From Paramecium pentaurelia (taxonomy: Eukaryota; Ciliophora; Oligohymenophorea; Peniculida; Parameciidae): a stretch of 64,000 bases of DNA. This document shows positions 63,655-64,000 of this stretch, one piece after another (position 1 is the stretch's first letter; every line of letters begins with the position of its first letter). Under the pieces are notes generated by a model, which searched no databases, was not told the origin of the DNA, and was given only the letters and a program-made list of their open reading frames with translations. The stretch spans positions 250,767 through 314,766 of the forward strand of contig CAJJDO010000130.1 in NCBI GenBank assembly GCA_905183005.1, read 5' to 3'. The position numbers and the translations under genes are program-made.

Positions 63655-64000
63655 ATGGATTAATTCTATTAAAAAAATTAAGAGTATCCTATTATTATTT
63701 GGACTGACAGCGGAATTTCTAATTGGGAGAATAAATTATATTGTGAAAAACTCCAAACTGATTACTAGAATGCATTGCAAGCCTTTAATGATATATCTGA
63801 GGCAATTAAAATATTGTAGAAAATTGGTGACAAAGATGTAACAATCCTAACAAGTGGATAATATGCTTATTAACTTGTAAAACATACAAAAAAAAACATC
63901 ATTTTATTTTGTGGTAGAAGACAGAATCAATTAGAATTGTTCATGAATAATTCTAAATTTTATCAATATTGTCAGATTCATTTTAATCTGCTCATGAAAA
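63655..64000 (+). CDS. Start of a gene running off the window; ciliate/rotifer-type N-terminal domain
   Basis: ATG at 63655 (MDQFYQKNQEYPIIIWTDSG) opens a frame with no TGA to the window end, 115 codons. The pattern is I-I-W-x-D near the start, then SNWENKLYCEKLQ, then NDISEAIKILQKIGDKDVTI, then LTSGQYAYQLVKH, then KKNIILFCGRRQNQLELF. It resembles an alpha/beta domain I associate with N-termini of ciliate and rotifer proteins (some preceding TPR or ADP-ribosyltransferase modules), but that identification is from memory of the pattern, not a search. The C-terminal part is missing, so no function can be assigned. Confidence 0.55.

Noticed and set aside
1..64000. CRISPR arrays, insertion sequences, prokaryotic operons or reading the broken ORFs as a bacterial pseudogene island.
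   Set aside because: Repeats are simple A/T tracts without spacer structure. The short ORFs are explained by reassigned TAA/TAG and mini-introns, and the protein families are eukaryotic.

Overview
This window is macronuclear DNA of a ciliate, almost certainly a Paramecium-type species. The sequence is very AT-rich. Long reading frames are full of in-frame TAA and TAG and end only at TGA, which is the ciliate code (TAA/TAG = Gln). Genes are cut by tiny GT...AG introns of about 20-31 nt, and many neighbouring genes lie only 10-70 bp apart. Standard-code ORF calling shatters every gene here, so all CDS calls were rebuilt by reading with TGA as the only stop and splicing the mini-introns. For about 20 genes the spliced length comes out as an exact multiple of three.

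Layout. 1-2.7 kb: two divergent MYB genes. 2.7-8 kb: eEF1B-gamma, a TMEM135-like gene with two in-frame TGAs, a small ORF, a SAPS-domain phosphatase regulator and another small ORF, all on minus. 8.5-12.6 kb: a giant one-pass membrane protein of unknown family. 12.7-17.1 kb (minus): cGMP-dependent protein kinase, a small unknown protein and the axonemal/cortical protein CLAMP/SPEF1. 17.3-18.9 kb: a low-complexity protein with a doubtful 3' end. 18.9-21.3 kb (minus): Rab2-like GTPase and USP14/Ubp6. 21.4-23 kb: SF-assemblin and a small protein. 24.1-31.9 kb (plus): an IRE/Rim15-type AGC kinase and, 13 bp later, a BEACH-WD40 protein. 32.0-39.0 kb (minus): a second, larger BEACH protein, convergent with the first. 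39.0-46.2 kb (plus): a secreted lectin-like protein and a very large multi-pass PAS-type membrane protein. 46.5-50.5 kb: histidyl-tRNA synthetase, an EF-hand protein and an unknown protein. 51.0-52.3 kb: an APCDD1-like, probably GPI-anchored surface protein. 53.1-58.5 kb (minus): an EF-hand protein and a nucleotidyltransferase (TUTase/non-canonical poly(A) polymerase). 58.5-64 kb: gene-poor DNA, a decayed TPR gene, and the start of a gene that runs off the window.

The right end contains an assembly problem: 1254 bp are repeated exactly on both sides of a single N at 61218. This is best read as two overlapping contigs joined without merging.

There is no operon logic in a ciliate. Still, several genes fit ciliary/cortical and trafficking biology (CLAMP, SF-assemblin, EF-hand proteins, PKG, Rab2, two BEACH proteins). 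I found no CRISPR array, rRNA, tRNA or convincing transposon.
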